64,000 nucleotides of DNA, taken from Fidelibacterota bacterium. GTDB taxonomy: Bacteria > Fidelibacterota > Marinisomatia > SCGC-AAA003-L08 > D37C17. The stretch spans positions 1 through 64,000 of the forward strand of contig JASLLI010000001.1 of NCBI GenBank assembly GCA_030747125.1, in the 5' to 3' direction. The notes below the pieces were generated by a model, which was not told the DNA's origin, searched no databases, and was given only the letters and a program-made list of their open reading frames with translations. Position numbers and translations under genes: made by a program. Of this stretch, positions 47,533 to 58,307 are shown in pieces; position 1 is the stretch's first letter, and each line of letters opens with the position of its first letter.

Positions 47533-48688
47533 ATTTACTTTCTACAAAACTTTTATTTTAAACAGGCAAATGGGCAAATTTGGTAATTTCAGTCTGCTAT
47601 TGCCCTGTATCGGAGTAATTCTTGGATGTATGACTGTTTCACTAACCTTAGCAATCATGGAAGGTATGGAATATTCAATTTTTACCCAGTTAAAAAATGT
47701 ATCCTATCCTGCAGCTCTCTATAATATTAGTGATGAGGAATACCCAAAATTAATGGAAACACTTTCAGATTTAAAAATTCCATTTGAACAAAGTAGGGAA
47801 GGCCAGATAATGCTGTTGCATAATGGAGAGTTCAGATTAGTTGAGTTGCATGGTATTGAACAGATTAACAAATTTAAAGGGAATGCTCTGCAAATCAGCT
47901 CACAAAATGAAAATGATAATGGCTTACTCATAGGGCATTCTCTTGCATCAAAGCTGGATATATCCCGGGATGATACTGTTTTAATGGTTCTGCCATCAAA
48001 AATAAATCTGTTTACAGGGGTTCCGCAGCAGAAATATTTCCAGGTAAATGATATTTTTCAACTGAAAGTATTAGACTACGAACAACAACATATTTTCGCA
48101 CCTCTTCATAATGTCCAATATTTTTTACCACCGGAATTTAATTCTTTTTATTTGCCATTAACGTTGAGTCCGGAAGAAATCTCTGATATTACATCAATTT
48201 TTCCCTCTGTTAAATACCGTAATTGGGATGATAATTATTTCTCCTTCATATCCGCAATGAAAATGGAAAAGTATGCTTATTCCATCATTGGATTTTTGAT
48301 CGTTGGTATTGCCGGTTTCACGCTTTTAAGTATGATGAGTTTAGCCGTAATACAAAAAGTTCCTCAAATAGGTATCTTAAATGCCATGGGAGCAAAAGGG
48401 AATTTTATAAGTAATATATTCATATTTCAGGCGATATTAACTGCAAGTATCAGCGGCATTATTGGTATTTCTCTCAGTTATCTGTTTATTAAATATGATA
48501 ACCAGTTTAATCTTATTCAGAGAATTTTTCCTGAAAGCTTGTTTTTTGATTTTCCCCTCATTTTAAAAGGAGAATATGCAATTGCAATATTTGCCATTTC
48601 TACTTTATTGCTATTAATGGCAGCAATCTATCCTGCATATAAAGCTGCAAAATTAGACCCTGTACAAGCAATTGGATTTAATAAATAA
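47525..48688 (+). CDS. LolC/LolE-family ABC transporter permease (second copy)
   Basis: A second FtsX-fold permease of 387 residues, with the same one-plus-three helix layout, a periplasmic domain, and an AKLDPVQAIGFNK-type C-terminus. I chose ATG 47525, overlapping the first permease by eight bases; a longer upstream reading lies within that gene. It is diverged from its neighbour, so the pair is heterodimeric as in LolCE. Its stop interlocks with the ATPase start. Confidence 0.85.
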   Translation: MNKFTFYKTFILNRQMGKFGNFSLLLPCIGVILGCMTVSLTLAIMEGMEYSIFTQLKNVSYPAALYNISDEEYPKLMETLSDLKIPFEQSREGQIMLLHNGEFRLVELHGIEQINKFKGNALQISSQNENDNGLLIGHSLASKLDISRDDTVLMVLPSKINLFTGVPQQKYFQVNDIFQLKVLDYEQQHIFAPLHNVQYFLPPEFNSFYLPLTLSPEEISDITSIFPSVKYRNWDDNYFSFISAMKMEKYAYSIIGFLIVGIAGFTLLSMMSLAVIQKVPQIGILNAMGAKGNFISNIFIFQAILTASISGIIGISLSYLFIKYDNQFNLIQRIFPESLFFDFPLILKGEYAIAIFAISTLLLLMAAIYPAYKAAKLDPVQAIGFNK

Positions 48689-49359
48689 TGGCAGTAATCA
48701 AAAGTAGAAATATTGTAAAGTCATATCTGAAAAATGGTGAATCGGTCTCTGTATTAAAGGGTGCGGATATTACCATTGAGAGGGGACAGATAGTAGTATT
48801 AATGGGGCCTTCCGGTTCAGGAAAATCTACCTTATTGAATATTTTGGGTACTCTTGACTCTGAATATGAGGGAGCCGTTGAAATTAATGGGAAGGAAATT
48901 ATTTCCACAACTGAAGTTCATACTGTCAGAACACATGAATTAGGGTTTGTTTTTCAATTTCATCACCTCCTCCCGGAATTTACATTATATGAAAATTTAC
49001 TCATTCCCGGTTTGATTGCAAATATGGAAACTAATTACCTCCACAATCAAATCACCAATATGATTGAATTTATTGGTATGGAACATAGAATTCAGCATTA
49101 TCCCAACGAAGTTTCCGGTGGAGAGAGGCAAAGGATTGCCGTACTCAGGGCATTGGTAAATCAACCGGCATTAGTTTTAGCTGATGAGCCCACAGGAAAT
49201 TTAGATAGAGAAAACAGTAAAACGTTGTTAAACTTAATGTCTGATTTGAAGGCAAAATTTAATCAATCATTCCTCATTGCATCCCATGACGAATCCATTT
49301 TGCAGATTGCGGATGAGGTATTGTATTTGAAGGACGGAAAAATAATAAAGGATAATTAA
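48688..49359 (+). CDS. lolD: Lipoprotein-releasing ABC transporter ATPase
   Basis: The nucleotide-binding subunit, 223 residues. It has Walker A GPSGSGKST near 38, a Q-loop FVFQFHHLLPEFT, the ABC signature VSGGERQRIAVLRAL, and Walker B LVLADEPTGNLD followed by the H-loop SHD. Belonging to the MacB/LolD/FtsE group and sitting after two LolC/E permeases, it completes the complex. The order is permease-permease-ATPase, not the E. coli C-D-E order. Confidence 0.9.
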   Translation: MAVIKSRNIVKSYLKNGESVSVLKGADITIERGQIVVLMGPSGSGKSTLLNILGTLDSEYEGAVEINGKEIISTTEVHTVRTHELGFVFQFHHLLPEFTLYENLLIPGLIANMETNYLHNQITNMIEFIGMEHRIQHYPNEVSGGERQRIAVLRALVNQPALVLADEPTGNLDRENSKTLLNLMSDLKAKFNQSFLIASHDESILQIADEVLYLKDGKIIKDN

Positions 49360-49367
49360 AGTTAAAC

Positions 49368-51836
49368 ATGAAGGAAAATTTTTCAAAAGGAGTACAAAGA
49401 GTACTCAAGTTTGCTAAGGAAGAAGCAGTTCGCTTAGGACACAGTTATGTTGGGTCTGAGCACTTACTATTAGGAATAATCAAAGATAATAACGGGAAAG
49501 CTGCCAGTATCCTCACCTCAATCGGGTGTGATATTCAGGAAATGAAAGTTATGGTTGAAGACATGGCAAAACCTAGTGGCGGAACCATGACTTTAGGGCA
49601 TTTACCTCTTACCAGAAGAGCTGAACGCATTCTAAGAACTACCTTTAGCGAAGCCCAAAATTATAAAGAAGAAGTAGCCAATCAAACCCATTTACTCCTT
49701 GCATTAGCAAGAGAAGACGAGGGTCTGGCCACAGAAGTATTAAATGCATACACAGTGGACTATGAGCTCCTCACAACCATTGTATCTTCTTCACCTGTTA
49801 AAAGAGAGAAGAAAGTACCTAAAAAATCTCCTACACCTACCCTGGACCTATTTAGCAGAGATATTTCCAAAATGGCAAATGAAGGGAATCTCGACCCAGT
49901 TATAGGCAGAGAACTGGAAATTGAACGACTTGCTCAAATTTTATCCAGAAGAAAGAAAAATAACCCCGTCCTTATTGGAGAACCCGGCGTAGGTAAAACT
50001 GCCGTTGTTGAAGGATTAGCAATTCGCATTTATGAGAAAACCGTTCCTCATATTCTCTGGGGACAGCGTGTGATTGTACTCGACCTTGCAGGCCTGATAG
50101 CCGGTACAAAATACAGAGGCCAGTTTGAAGAGCGTATGCGAACCCTCATGCTGGAGTTAGAAGCCAGTTCTGATATTATTGTGTTTATTGATGAGCTGCA
50201 TACCTTAGTGGGAGCAGGAGGTGCTTCAGGCTCCCTGGATGCTGCCAATATGTTCAAACCAGCATTGGCAAGAGGTGAAATTCAAATTATTGGAGCTACC
50301 ACGCTGAATGAGTATCGAAAATATATAGAAAAAGATGGTGCTTTAGAAAGACGGTTTCAGAAAATAATCGTAAATCCTCCTTCAGTAGATGATACTATAA
50401 AGATTTTAGATGGAATCAGGGAAAAATATGAAGAGCATCATCAGGTGAATCTTTCAGATAATGCGGTAAGAGCCTGTGTTGAACTGAGTGACCGCTACAT
50501 CTCAGATAAATTTTTACCAGATAAAGCCATTGATGTTATGGACGAAGTTGGCTCTCATGTACATATTCATAATATCCATGTTCCTGATGAAATCGTAAAG
50601 CTTGAGAAAAATATTTCGTCTTTGCGGAAAAAGAAAGAATCTGTCATTGCCCAACAAAAATTTGAACAAGCTGCGGAAATGCGTGATAAAGAGCGTAAAA
50701 TGATTTCAAAACTGAAAGAAGTACAGGAAAAATGGGACAATGTTGAAAAATCTTCCAGACCTGTGGTAACAGAAGAAGATGTAGCTGATATCGTGTCAAT
50801 GGTTACCGGTATTCCCCTGGCTAAAGTTGCAGAGTCAGAAACTGAAAAACTTTTGCACATGGCAGATGAGTTAAAAAAGCGTATAGTTGGTCAAAATGAC
50901 GCTATTGAAAAACTCTCCCAAGCATCCAGGAGGGCAAGAGCAGGGTTGAAAAATCCCAACAGACCAATTGGTTCATTTATGTTCCTCGGCCCCACTGGTG
51001 TAGGAAAAACTGAATTGGCAAAAGTTTTGGCGGAATACCTCTTCTCAAATACTGAATCACTGATAAAGATAGACATGAGCGAATATGTGGAACGCTACAA
51101 TGTTTCCCGGCTTATAGGTGCTCCTCCGGGATATGTTGGCTATGAAGAAGGCGGACAATTAACTGAGAGAGTCCGCCGTAAACCATATTCTGTAGTACTT
51201 TTCGATGAAATTGAAAAAGCACACAGAGATGTGTATAATATCCTATTGCAAATTCTGGATGAAGGCAGGATTACCGATAGTCTTGGCAGAATGATTGACT
51301 TTAGGAATACGATTATTATTATGACCTCAAATATTGGAACCAAGGTGGTAAGTTCAACCTCATTTGGATTTAAAACTTCCAAAGAGGACAAAAAGGAGGA
51401 CAATTATACAGACATTATGGCTGAAGTGAAGAAATATTTCATTCCTGAATTTCTCAACAGAATAGATGATATCATTGTTTTCAATTCACTTTCAAAGGAA
51501 GATTTACATTCTATTATAGAACTGCAACTTTCTGACTTAAAAGAGAATCTAAAGAAAAAGAATAATACTTTGAAAATGACAAAATCTGCAAAAGAGGACT
51601 TAATCCGCGATGGAGCTCACAGAGAGTGGGGGGCACGACCTCTTCGTAGAATCATACAAAATCAAATTGAAAATGAAATTTCAACAAGGTTTTTAACGGG
51701 AGAATTTGTAGAAAACGGAAGTATTACAGTTAAGTCTAAAAATAAAGAGTTAGTTTTTACCCAGGAAGTTAAACCTGCCAAAAAAACTTCTAAGAAGAAG
51801 TCCCCTGCTAAAGAACCTGAACCGGCACAAGAGTAA
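49368..51836 (+). CDS. clpC: ATP-dependent Clp protease ATP-binding subunit ClpC
   Basis: A two-ring AAA+ unfoldase of 822 residues that feeds substrates to ClpP. It has an N-terminal double Clp-N domain (about 1-145), Walker A1 GEPGVGKT at 204-211, a UVR-type coiled middle (about 427-455, [11 protein letters not shown]) that marks ClpC rather than ClpB or ClpA, Walker A2 GPTGVGKT at 541-548, and a D2-small domain. A Lys/Pro/Glu-rich tail ends the protein. No ctsR, mcsA or mcsB partner is present, so regulation differs from Bacillus. No clpP is in the window. Confidence 0.95.
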   Translation: MKENFSKGVQRVLKFAKEEAVRLGHSYVGSEHLLLGIIKDNNGKAASILTSIGCDIQEMKVMVEDMAKPSGGTMTLGHLPLTRRAERILRTTFSEAQNYKEEVANQTHLLLALAREDEGLATEVLNAYTVDYELLTTIVSSSPVKREKKVPKKSPTPTLDLFSRDISKMANEGNLDPVIGRELEIERLAQILSRRKKNNPVLIGEPGVGKTAVVEGLAIRIYEKTVPHILWGQRVIVLDLAGLIAGTKYRGQFEERMRTLMLELEASSDIIVFIDELHTLVGAGGASGSLDAANMFKPALARGEIQIIGATTLNEYRKYIEKDGALERRFQKIIVNPPSVDDTIKILDGIREKYEEHHQVNLSDNAVRACVELSDRYISDKFLPDKAIDVMDEVGSHVHIHNIHVPDEIVKLEKNISSLRKKKESVIAQQKFEQAAEMRDKERKMISKLKEVQEKWDNVEKSSRPVVTEEDVADIVSMVTGIPLAKVAESETEKLLHMADELKKRIVGQNDAIEKLSQASRRARAGLKNPNRPIGSFMFLGPTGVGKTELAKVLAEYLFSNTESLIKIDMSEYVERYNVSRLIGAPPGYVGYEEGGQLTERVRRKPYSVVLFDEIEKAHRDVYNILLQILDEGRITDSLGRMIDFRNTIIIMTSNIGTKVVSSTSFGFKTSKEDKKEDNYTDIMAEVKKYFIPEFLNRIDDIIVFNSLSKEDLHSIIELQLSDLKENLKKKNNTLKMTKSAKEDLIRDGAHREWGARPLRRIIQNQIENEISTRFLTGEFVENGSITVKSKNKELVFTQEVKPAKKTSKKKSPAKEPEPAQE

Positions 51837-51866
51837 AAGTCTGCCATATAGACCGATATTTTCTTT

Positions 51867-51892
51867 CCGGCATAGTTATTGTTATTATGCGG
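51867..51892. repeat. Imperfect inverted repeat upstream of dnaK
   Basis: CCGGCATA and TATGCGG pair with one bulged G around an 11-base loop, 41 bases before the dnaK start. There is no T-run, and no CIRCE element (TTAGCACTC-N9-GAGTGCTAA) is present in this 97-base spacer. It may be a heat-shock regulatory site or a weak hairpin closing clpC; the evidence is only the shape. Confidence 0.25.
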
Positions 51893-51933
51893 ACAGGAAA
51901 ATTTTTGAATTTATTTTATACTAAGGAGTAATA

Positions 51934-53841
51934 ATGGCAAAAATAATCGGTATAGATTTAGGGACGACAAACTCATGTGTGTCAGTTATGGAAGGCGGTA
52001 GTCCCACTGTAATCACTAACAGTGAGGGAGGTCGTACCACTCCTTCCGTAGTAGCATTCACCAAAGATGAAGAAACTTTAATCGGACAGCCTGCAAAAAG
52101 ACAGGCAGTTACCAACCCTGATAATACAGTCTTTTCTGCTAAAAGATTCATTGGAAGAATGTATGATGAAGTTGGCACTGAAATTACGGAGATGCCTTAT
52201 AAAATTGTAAAGGGCAAAAATGGTGAAGTAAAAATTTCTACACAGGATAAAGAATATGCCCCGCCACAGATTGCGGCAATGGTTTTACAAAAACTAAAGC
52301 AGACTGCAGAAGAATACTTAGGTGAAAAAGTAACAGATGCAGTTATAACCGTACCTGCCTATTTTAATGATTCCCAGCGACAGGCAACTAAAGATGCTGG
52401 TGCAATCGCAGGACTTAGTGTTCGCAGAATCATAAACGAACCTACCGCAGCCGCATTAGCCTATGGATTGGATAAGAAAAAAGATGAGAAAATTGCAGTA
52501 TTCGATTTTGGTGGCGGTACTTTTGATATTTCCATACTGGAATTAGGTGATGGTGTTTTTGAAGTTAAATCTACTAATGGTGATACTCATTTAGGTGGTG
52601 ACGATATTAATCAGGCTCTTGTCGAATACCTTACTGCTGAATTTAAAAAATCTGATAGTATTGATCTGACTAAGGACGCAATGGCTCTCCAAAGACTCAG
52701 AGAAGCGGCTGAAAAAGCAAAATGTGAGTTAAGCTCTTCAAAACAGACAGACATCAATCTACCATTTATAACTGCCGATCAATCTGGTCCACGCCATTTG
52801 AATATCAGCCTTACCCGGGCAAAATTTGAATCTCTTATTAAAGACCTAATTGACAGAACTATTGCTCCCTGCCAGAATGCCTTGAAAGACGCAGGGTTAA
52901 CTGCAGCTGAAATTGATGAAGTCATTCTTGTGGGTGGTTCTACCAGAATCCCTATGGTACAGACCATTGTAAATGATCTATTTAAAAAAGAGCCAAATAA
53001 GGGAGTGAATCCTGATGAAGTGGTATCCATTGGAGCTGCTATTCAGGGCGGTGTAATGGCAGGTGATGTGGAAGATATCCTACTTTTAGATGTAACCCCG
53101 CTCTCATTGGGAATTGAAACATTAGGCGGTGTAATGACTCCGCTTATCGAATCCAATACCACTATCCCTGCTAAGAAAAGTCAGATATTCTCCACTGCTG
53201 CTGATAATCAACCCTCTGTTGAAGTGCATGTACTGCAGGGTGACCGCTCAATGGCTGTAGATAATAAATCTCTGGGGCGTTTTCATTTGGATGGTATTCC
53301 GCCTGCACCGAGAGGCATTCCACAAATTGAAGTAACCTTTGATATTGATGCCAATGGTATTCTCAATGTATCTGCAGTTGATAAAGCGACAAGTAAAGAG
53401 CAGTCAATCCGTATTGAAGCATCCAGCGGGCTTACGGAAGAGGAAATCCAAAAGATGAAAACAGATGCTGAAAAACATGCCAAAGAAGATGAATCCAAAA
53501 AGGAAACTGTTGATACGCATAATACTGCTGATCAATTGATTTATCAGACTGAATCTCAATTAAAAGAAGCAGGTGATAAAATTACCGATGATGAGAAGAA
53601 GCCTATTGAAGATGCATTAGAACAGCTCAAGCAGGCAAACAGCGGTTCTGATAATGAAGCTATTAAAAAGGCTATGGAAAATCTGAATACTGCCTGGCAA
53701 CCGGTTGCACAAAAAATGTACCAGACTCAGCAAAATCAGGAAGAAACACCTCCGGGAAGTAGTGATTCTTCAGGCAAATCAGATACCACATCTGAAGCTG
53801 AAGTTGAAGATGCAGATTTTGAGGTTGTGGAAGAGAAATAA
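51934..53841 (+). CDS. dnaK: Chaperone protein DnaK (Hsp70)
   Basis: An ATP-driven chaperone of 635 residues. The N-terminal [13 protein letters not shown] phosphate loop, [12 protein letters not shown], the [10 protein letters not shown] adenosine motif, the interdomain linker [13 protein letters not shown] and the acidic [11 protein letters not shown]-terminus are all typical. A strong AAGGAG site lies five bases before the ATG, consistent with high expression. grpE and dnaJ are not adjacent. It ends the long plus-strand run and is followed by a terminator. Confidence 0.97.
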   Translation: MAKIIGIDLGTTNSCVSVMEGGSPTVITNSEGGRTTPSVVAFTKDEETLIGQPAKRQAVTNPDNTVFSAKRFIGRMYDEVGTEITEMPYKIVKGKNGEVKISTQDKEYAPPQIAAMVLQKLKQTAEEYLGEKVTDAVITVPAYFNDSQRQATKDAGAIAGLSVRRIINEPTAAALAYGLDKKKDEKIAVFDFGGGTFDISILELGDGVFEVKSTNGDTHLGGDDINQALVEYLTAEFKKSDSIDLTKDAMALQRLREAAEKAKCELSSSKQTDINLPFITADQSGPRHLNISLTRAKFESLIKDLIDRTIAPCQNALKDAGLTAAEIDEVILVGGSTRIPMVQTIVNDLFKKEPNKGVNPDEVVSIGAAIQGGVMAGDVEDILLLDVTPLSLGIETLGGVMTPLIESNTTIPAKKSQIFSTAADNQPSVEVHVLQGDRSMAVDNKSLGRFHLDGIPPAPRGIPQIEVTFDIDANGILNVSAVDKATSKEQSIRIEASSGLTEEEIQKMKTDAEKHAKEDESKKETVDTHNTADQLIYQTESQLKEAGDKITDDEKKPIEDALEQLKQANSGSDNEAIKKAMENLNTAWQPVAQKMYQTQQNQEETPPGSSDSSGKSDTTSEAEVEDADFEVVEEK

Positions 53842-53860
53842 ATAAAACCTAACGGTTATA

Positions 53861-53890
53861 AAAAAAGGGTGGAAATTCCACCCTTTTTTA
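53861..53890. terminator. Bidirectional intrinsic terminator between dnaK and motB
   Basis: AAAAAAGGGTGGAA and TTCCACCCTTTTTT form a near-perfect stem with a minimal centre and A/T-runs on both sides. It can end dnaK on the plus strand and motB on the minus strand. Confidence 0.92.
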
Positions 53891-53917
53891 TTTTTATCCA
53901 TATCTGATGAATATTCT

Positions 53918-54598
53918 TTAAAATTTATTTATATAAATCTCTACTCTCCGGTTTTTTGCCATATTTTCGGGGATAGGAAAACCAGCATCATTCCGATTAG
54001 GGAAGAGAGGGATGGATTCAGCCCTTGCTATTGGTTTTAATTTGTGCATTTCAATTCCACTTTTTTGAAGCACCTCAACGATCCCCGTTGCTCTAATGGC
54101 TGATAGATCCCAATTGGAACTAAATTTTTCACTGTCATCAACAATAGGGATATCATCTGTATGCCCTTCCACTTCAATCATATAATTTTGATAGGTTGAT
54201 TCATTTAGTAAATCGGTAATAGTTGTTGAAATTGCTTCAATTACCGGAGTCATATCACTGTTTATATCTGCTGAAGCAGGGGAAAACAGGGTGCTTCCGG
54301 GTATCTGTACCAATATCCCTTTTGGACCAGGAATAATTTCAACTACATCTTCTAATCCTTTATTCTTAAAAACTTCAATTAAATCTTTATTTAATTCACT
54401 AAATTCATTTTGAATTTCCTTGTTACTGAAGGCTTCCTGCATGGATTCTCGAATTTCCTCATATTTACCAGGATCAGGATAAGAAACTGCAAACAATAAA
54501 ACAAAAAATGCCATTAATAGAGTTATCATATCACCATAAGTTCCCATCCAGCCATCAACTACATCTTTGTTAACTTTTTTAAGTTTTATTTTCTTCAT
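53918..54598 (-). CDS. motB: Flagellar motor stator protein MotB (PomB-type)
   Basis: The peptidoglycan-anchored half of the stator, 226 residues. A basic N-terminus leads into one membrane helix (about 17-38) carrying the ion-binding Asp23 in TYGDMITLLMAFFVLLF. A linker and an OmpA-like domain (about 98-225) follow, with VEGHTDD, NWDLSAIRA and a closing NRRVEIYI. It lies nine bases downstream of motA. No flagellar structural or chemotaxis genes are in the window, so flagellar use is presumed from the family. Confidence 0.9.
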   Translation of the reverse strand: MKKIKLKKVNKDVVDGWMGTYGDMITLLMAFFVLLFAVSYPDPGKYEEIRESMQEAFSNKEIQNEFSELNKDLIEVFKNKGLEDVVEIIPGPKGILVQIPGSTLFSPASADINSDMTPVIEAISTTITDLLNESTYQNYMIEVEGHTDDIPIVDDSEKFSSNWDLSAIRATGIVEVLQKSGIEMHKLKPIARAESIPLFPNRNDAGFPIPENMAKNRRVEIYINKF

Positions 54599-54607
54599 AA
54601 TTTTCTT

Positions 54608-55405
54608 CTACCTCTCTGCAATATCAAAATGATTTTCAGGATCTAAAAAGCGATTTAAATGATCCTGTAAAATATAAGGATGTGGTTTTTGCGGGAGCAT
54701 AGCAATTCCTTCAAGCAAGACCTTATCCCTGTATTGTATAATTGAAAATTTTTGCTCGAGTTTTCTAGCAGCTGGTTTTAATAGAAGATTCGCAAATAAT
54801 ACACCATAGAGGGTAGTAATTAATGATACTGCCATACCGGAACCTACATCAGAAGTATCTGACCCCATATTACCCAGCATTATTACCAAACCTACCAATG
54901 TACCAATCATGCCAAACGCAGGTGCAAAAGTAGCCATAGTATCTAAAATCTCAACTTGCACATTATTTCTTTCATATTGTGAATCAATAAGATCTTCTGT
55001 GAGATTTTTTACATTTTCAGATTTAGAACCTGTAAAAACCAATTCCATACTAAATTTAACAATGGGATTATCGTATTCTGCATCTTCAAACTTATTTTGA
55101 AGTTCACGCAATCCGCCCTTTTTCATTATTTCTCCCCAGGTGATGATTTTTCCCACATCCTGATATAATGTTTTAGAATTGATATCTAAATGTTTAAAAA
55201 TATTCATCAAACCTGAAAAGGATTTCATTATATAATTTTCTTTAAAGGCAATAAAAGTTGCAGCAATAGTACCGCCAATGACCATTAAAAAACTGTTTAA
55301 GTGAAGAAAAACTAATGGGTCCTTCGCTCCACCAGTAGCAATTGAATATACAAAAAGTCCAATCCCGGCAATTGTACCAATGAATGTTCCTATTGAAAAT
55401 GACAT
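54608..55405 (-). CDS. motA: Flagellar motor stator protein MotA (PomA-type)
   Basis: A four-helix stator subunit of 265 residues with a cytoplasmic loop between helices 2 and 3. [18 protein letters not shown] and [21 protein letters not shown] match the compact PomA/MotA class that includes sodium-driven Vibrio PomA, rather than enterobacterial MotA. Ion specificity cannot be read with certainty, but Na+-NQR in the same window makes sodium plausible. An AAGGAG site precedes the start. Confidence 0.9.
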   Translation of the reverse strand: MSFSIGTFIGTIAGIGLFVYSIATGGAKDPLVFLHLNSFLMVIGGTIAATFIAFKENYIMKSFSGLMNIFKHLDINSKTLYQDVGKIITWGEIMKKGGLRELQNKFEDAEYDNPIVKFSMELVFTGSKSENVKNLTEDLIDSQYERNNVQVEILDTMATFAPAFGMIGTLVGLVIMLGNMGSDTSDVGSGMAVSLITTLYGVLFANLLLKPAARKLEQKFSIIQYRDKVLLEGIAMLPQKPHPYILQDHLNRFLDPENHFDIAER

Positions 55406-55427
55406 AACTCTCCTTGGATTAAAATGA

Positions 55428-55457
55428 TTAATAAATTGTGACTTGATACTTCTTCAA
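55428..55457 (-). promoter_or_regulatory. Candidate motAB promoter
   Basis: On the minus strand, TTGAAG (55457-55452) and TATTAA (55433-55428) are 18 bases apart, and the -10 ends about 22 bases before the motA ATG. This is a by-eye match with a poor -10; no sigma28 or sigma54 consensus is obvious. Confidence 0.3.
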
Positions 55458-55588
55458 CTGTGATAATATACATCTTCGCTATAACTAATTTAATGGGTTT
55501 ATTTTTGTATGGTAAAGAAGTAGAATAATAATCCATCCTTTTTGTTTTAGGTTGAAGTTTTAAAACCACTTTAATTTTACCCCGTTTT

Positions 55589-55662
55589 CGAGGCGTAGCG
55601 CAGTTTGGTAGCGCACTGCGTTCGGGACGCAGGGGTCGGAGGTTCAAATCCTCTCGCCTCGA
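55589..55662 (+). tRNA. tRNA-Pro (anticodon CGG)
   Basis: A complete cloverleaf: acceptor CGAGGCG/CGCCTCG, D arm GCGC/GCGC with AGTTTGGTA loop, anticodon stem CTGCG/CGCAG around loop TTCGGGA (anticodon CGG at 55623-55625), and T arm GGAGG/CCTCT with TTCAAAT. The discriminator is A, as for proline, and the 3' CCA is not encoded. It reads codon CCG. It lies in the divergent region between motA and the histidine kinase. Confidence 0.95.
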
Positions 55663-55725
55663 CATATAGCCGTAAAACATGAATCTGAAATAAAATTCAG
55701 CCATTTTAAATAATTTTTATTTTCT

Positions 55726-57915
55726 ATGAAAAATAAAAAAAACACCGAAAATATTAAAGATATCCGTAAACGCTTAAAACGGTCCGAATTAGTTCAATCT
55801 TCTCTGTTTAAAATAGCCGAGGCAGCCCATACAGCCAACAATCTGCATGAACTTTATTCTTCTATTCACAATATTATCAGCAAGTCAATGTATGCTGAAA
55901 ATTTTTACATTGCAATTTTTGATAAAGAAAAGGAAAAACTCTACTTCCCATATTATGTAGATAAACAGGATGCGGAAAGTTTAGATGCTGCTGAAGTAAA
56001 ACTTGAAAAGAAGAGTATGACTGGACATTGTCTGGAGCTGGGAGTACCTCTTCTATATTCAAAGAAAGATATACTCGACTTAAAAAAATTAGGGGAAGTA
56101 AATCCCGTCGGTACCATCTCCGAGACCTGGCTAGGGTCACCTCTGAAAATCGGTGATAATATTATTGGCGTAGTAGTAGTGCAAAGTTATGATAAAAATC
56201 ATCTACTCACCGTTGAAGACAGGGAACTTCTCAATTTTGTATCTGAACTGGTAGCAATGGTTATCGAGAAAAAACGCCTTGAAGCAGAACAGTTGGAATA
56301 TCAATCAAATCTGGAGAAAAAAATCAGGGAGCGCACAAAGGAACTTTTCTTTGCTAAGGAAAAAGCTGAGTCAGCTGCTCAAGCAAAATCTGAATTTTTG
56401 GCAAATATGTCACATGAGCTGCGAACTCCGCTAAACGCTATAATCGGATTCTGCGAAATATTAAAAGAAGATGCAACAGAAATCGAGCAGAATGGGATGG
56501 TAGATGATCTGGGGAAGATACATAAATCCGGGAAGGATTTATTGGCGTTGATCAATGATATTCTTGATCTTTCAAAAATTGAAGTAAAAAAATTAGATAT
56601 TAATGTAACACAGTTTAAAATAGATGACATAGTCTATTCTGTTAAAGAGACTCTTGAACCTTATGCACGGATTAATAACAATAAAATTGATGTACAACTT
56701 CCTAAAATGGAGTTATCAATACGATCTGATGAATTGAAAATTAGGCAGATTCTTTTTAATTTAATCACCAATGCCTGCAAAAACTCTGAGGACAGTGTCA
56801 TTAATCTTATCATTTCACAAGAGAGAATGGACAAAAGTCATTTTCTTGTGTTAAAAGTGAAAGACTATGGAATTGGCGTCCCTAAGGAGAAAATGAAAGC
56901 CATTTTCGAACCTTTCACACAAGGAAATGAAGCTGACAACAGTAAGATTAAAGGCACCGGTTTAGGACTCACTATATCAAAGGCTTATTCCGAACTATTA
57001 GGTGGATATATTCATGTGGAAAGTCAAGAAGGAAAGGGCTCAACATTCACCAGTTATATTCTGCAGGATGTCTATGCAAAAAAAGACAATCAAAAAACCA
57101 TAGATGAAGCTGTAGAGACCCCTATAGAAGGAAATGGTCATCCAGAAGGCCAGGGCAGAATTCTGGTAATTGATGATGACAAAGTTTTTCTTGATCTGGT
57201 GAATAGAAAACTCACTAAAGATGGATATTCAGTTTACACTGCTAATAATGGTGAAAAAGGTCTCCTAAAAGCGAAGAAACTCATTCCTGATATTATCATT
57301 CTTGACATCATCATGCCGGATATTGACGGCTGGACTGTATATCAAAACCTCAAACGTATCCCTCTCTTATCGAAAATACCGGTCATCATTGTTACTATTG
57401 GCGACTATGAGAAAATGGCAAAAGATTTTGGTGTAGTTGATTTTCTGGCTAAACCCATCAACTGGAAAATGTTGAATAAACTTCTGGGAAAATATAAGGT
57501 GCATGGAAAATCTAAACATATTTTAGTAGTAGATGATGATTCAACTACCAGAATTATATTGAAAAAAATGCTACTGAAAGATGGTTGGGAGGTAGATGAG
57601 GCATCTAATGGAGAAGAAGCATTTGAGAAGGTGCAGATCAATAAACCTGAATTAATTTTGTTAGACCTTCTCATGCCTGTCATGGACGGTTTTGAATTCT
57701 TGAAATTGATGAAAGCAAATGAGAAATATGATAATGTCCCTGTAATAGTTATAACTTCGAAGGATCTCACTGCCGATGATTACTCATTTCTAACTGCAAA
57801 TGTGGACAAAGTTATTCAAAAAGGGGATTATACCCGGAAACAAATTGTAGATAAAATTGACTCGGCTATAAAAGAAAGTAATTTGAAAATGTATTTAAAA
57901 GGTACAAATGTATGA
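55726..57915 (+). CDS. Hybrid sensor histidine kinase: GAF - HisKA - HATPase - REC - REC
   Basis: A cytosolic signalling protein of 729 residues without membrane helices. It begins with a basic coiled start and a GAF sensor domain (about 20-180), followed by a coiled coil rich in Glu/Lys. The DHp helix has phospho-accepting His230 in [12 protein letters not shown], and the ATPase has N, G1 and G2 boxes ([21 protein letters not shown]). Two receiver domains end the protein, with phospho-Asp527 ([11 protein letters not shown]) and Asp647 ([11 protein letters not shown]). The tandem receivers and the adjacent single receiver suggest a multistep or branched phosphorelay. The stop overlaps the next gene by four bases (ATGA). 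The GAF ligand is unknown. Confidence 0.92.
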   Translation: MKNKKNTENIKDIRKRLKRSELVQSSLFKIAEAAHTANNLHELYSSIHNIISKSMYAENFYIAIFDKEKEKLYFPYYVDKQDAESLDAAEVKLEKKSMTGHCLELGVPLLYSKKDILDLKKLGEVNPVGTISETWLGSPLKIGDNIIGVVVVQSYDKNHLLTVEDRELLNFVSELVAMVIEKKRLEAEQLEYQSNLEKKIRERTKELFFAKEKAESAAQAKSEFLANMSHELRTPLNAIIGFCEILKEDATEIEQNGMVDDLGKIHKSGKDLLALINDILDLSKIEVKKLDINVTQFKIDDIVYSVKETLEPYARINNNKIDVQLPKMELSIRSDELKIRQILFNLITNACKNSEDSVINLIISQERMDKSHFLVLKVKDYGIGVPKEKMKAIFEPFTQGNEADNSKIKGTGLGLTISKAYSELLGGYIHVESQEGKGSTFTSYILQDVYAKKDNQKTIDEAVETPIEGNGHPEGQGRILVIDDDKVFLDLVNRKLTKDGYSVYTANNGEKGLLKAKKLIPDIIILDIIMPDIDGWTVYQNLKRIPLLSKIPVIIVTIGDYEKMAKDFGVVDFLAKPINWKMLNKLLGKYKVHGKSKHILVVDDDSTTRIILKKMLLKDGWEVDEASNGEEAFEKVQINKPELILLDLLMPVMDGFEFLKLMKANEKYDNVPVIVITSKDLTADDYSFLTANVDKVIQKGDYTRKQIVDKIDSAIKESNLKMYLKGTNV

Positions 57916-58271
57916 ACATATTATTAGTTGAAGATAATGAACTTAATCGGGATATGCTTACCCGCAGGTTGGAACGAAAAGGATTCTCTGTTATAACTGC
58001 CACAAACGGACAGGCTGGCATTGATCTTGCCAAGGAAAAACAGCCTGACATAATCATAATGGACTTGAGTCTTCCTGTGCTGGATGGTTGGAGTGCTGCA
58101 AAAGCTTTAAAAGGAGAGGTGAAAACAAAAGCAATCCCAATTATAGCTCTCACTGCCCATGCAATGAAAGGCGATCGGGAAAAAGCATTGGATGCAGGTT
58201 GTGATGAATATGATACTAAACCCGTTGAATTCGATAGATTAATGGAAAAAATTCAAAATCTTACGGCATAA
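57912..58271 (+). CDS. Single-domain response regulator (CheY/DivK-like)
   Basis: A stand-alone receiver of 119 residues: acidic pair in [12 protein letters not shown], phospho-Asp51 in [12 protein letters not shown], Thr in ALTAHAM, Lys in DTKPV. It has no output domain, so it probably relays or sinks phosphate or acts by protein binding, in the manner of DivK. It is translationally coupled to the hybrid kinase upstream and is followed after 36 bases by the cyclase. Confidence 0.92.
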   Translation: MNILLVEDNELNRDMLTRRLERKGFSVITATNGQAGIDLAKEKQPDIIIMDLSLPVLDGWSAAKALKGEVKTKAIPIIALTAHAMKGDREKALDAGCDEYDTKPVEFDRLMEKIQNLTA

Positions 58272-58307
58272 TATATACTGAAAAATATTTCCAAAAGGTT
58301 TACAAGA

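Noticed and set aside
51837-51933. CIRCE heat-shock operator upstream of dnaK
   Set aside because: The TTAGCACTC/GAGTGCTAA arms are not found in either orientation.
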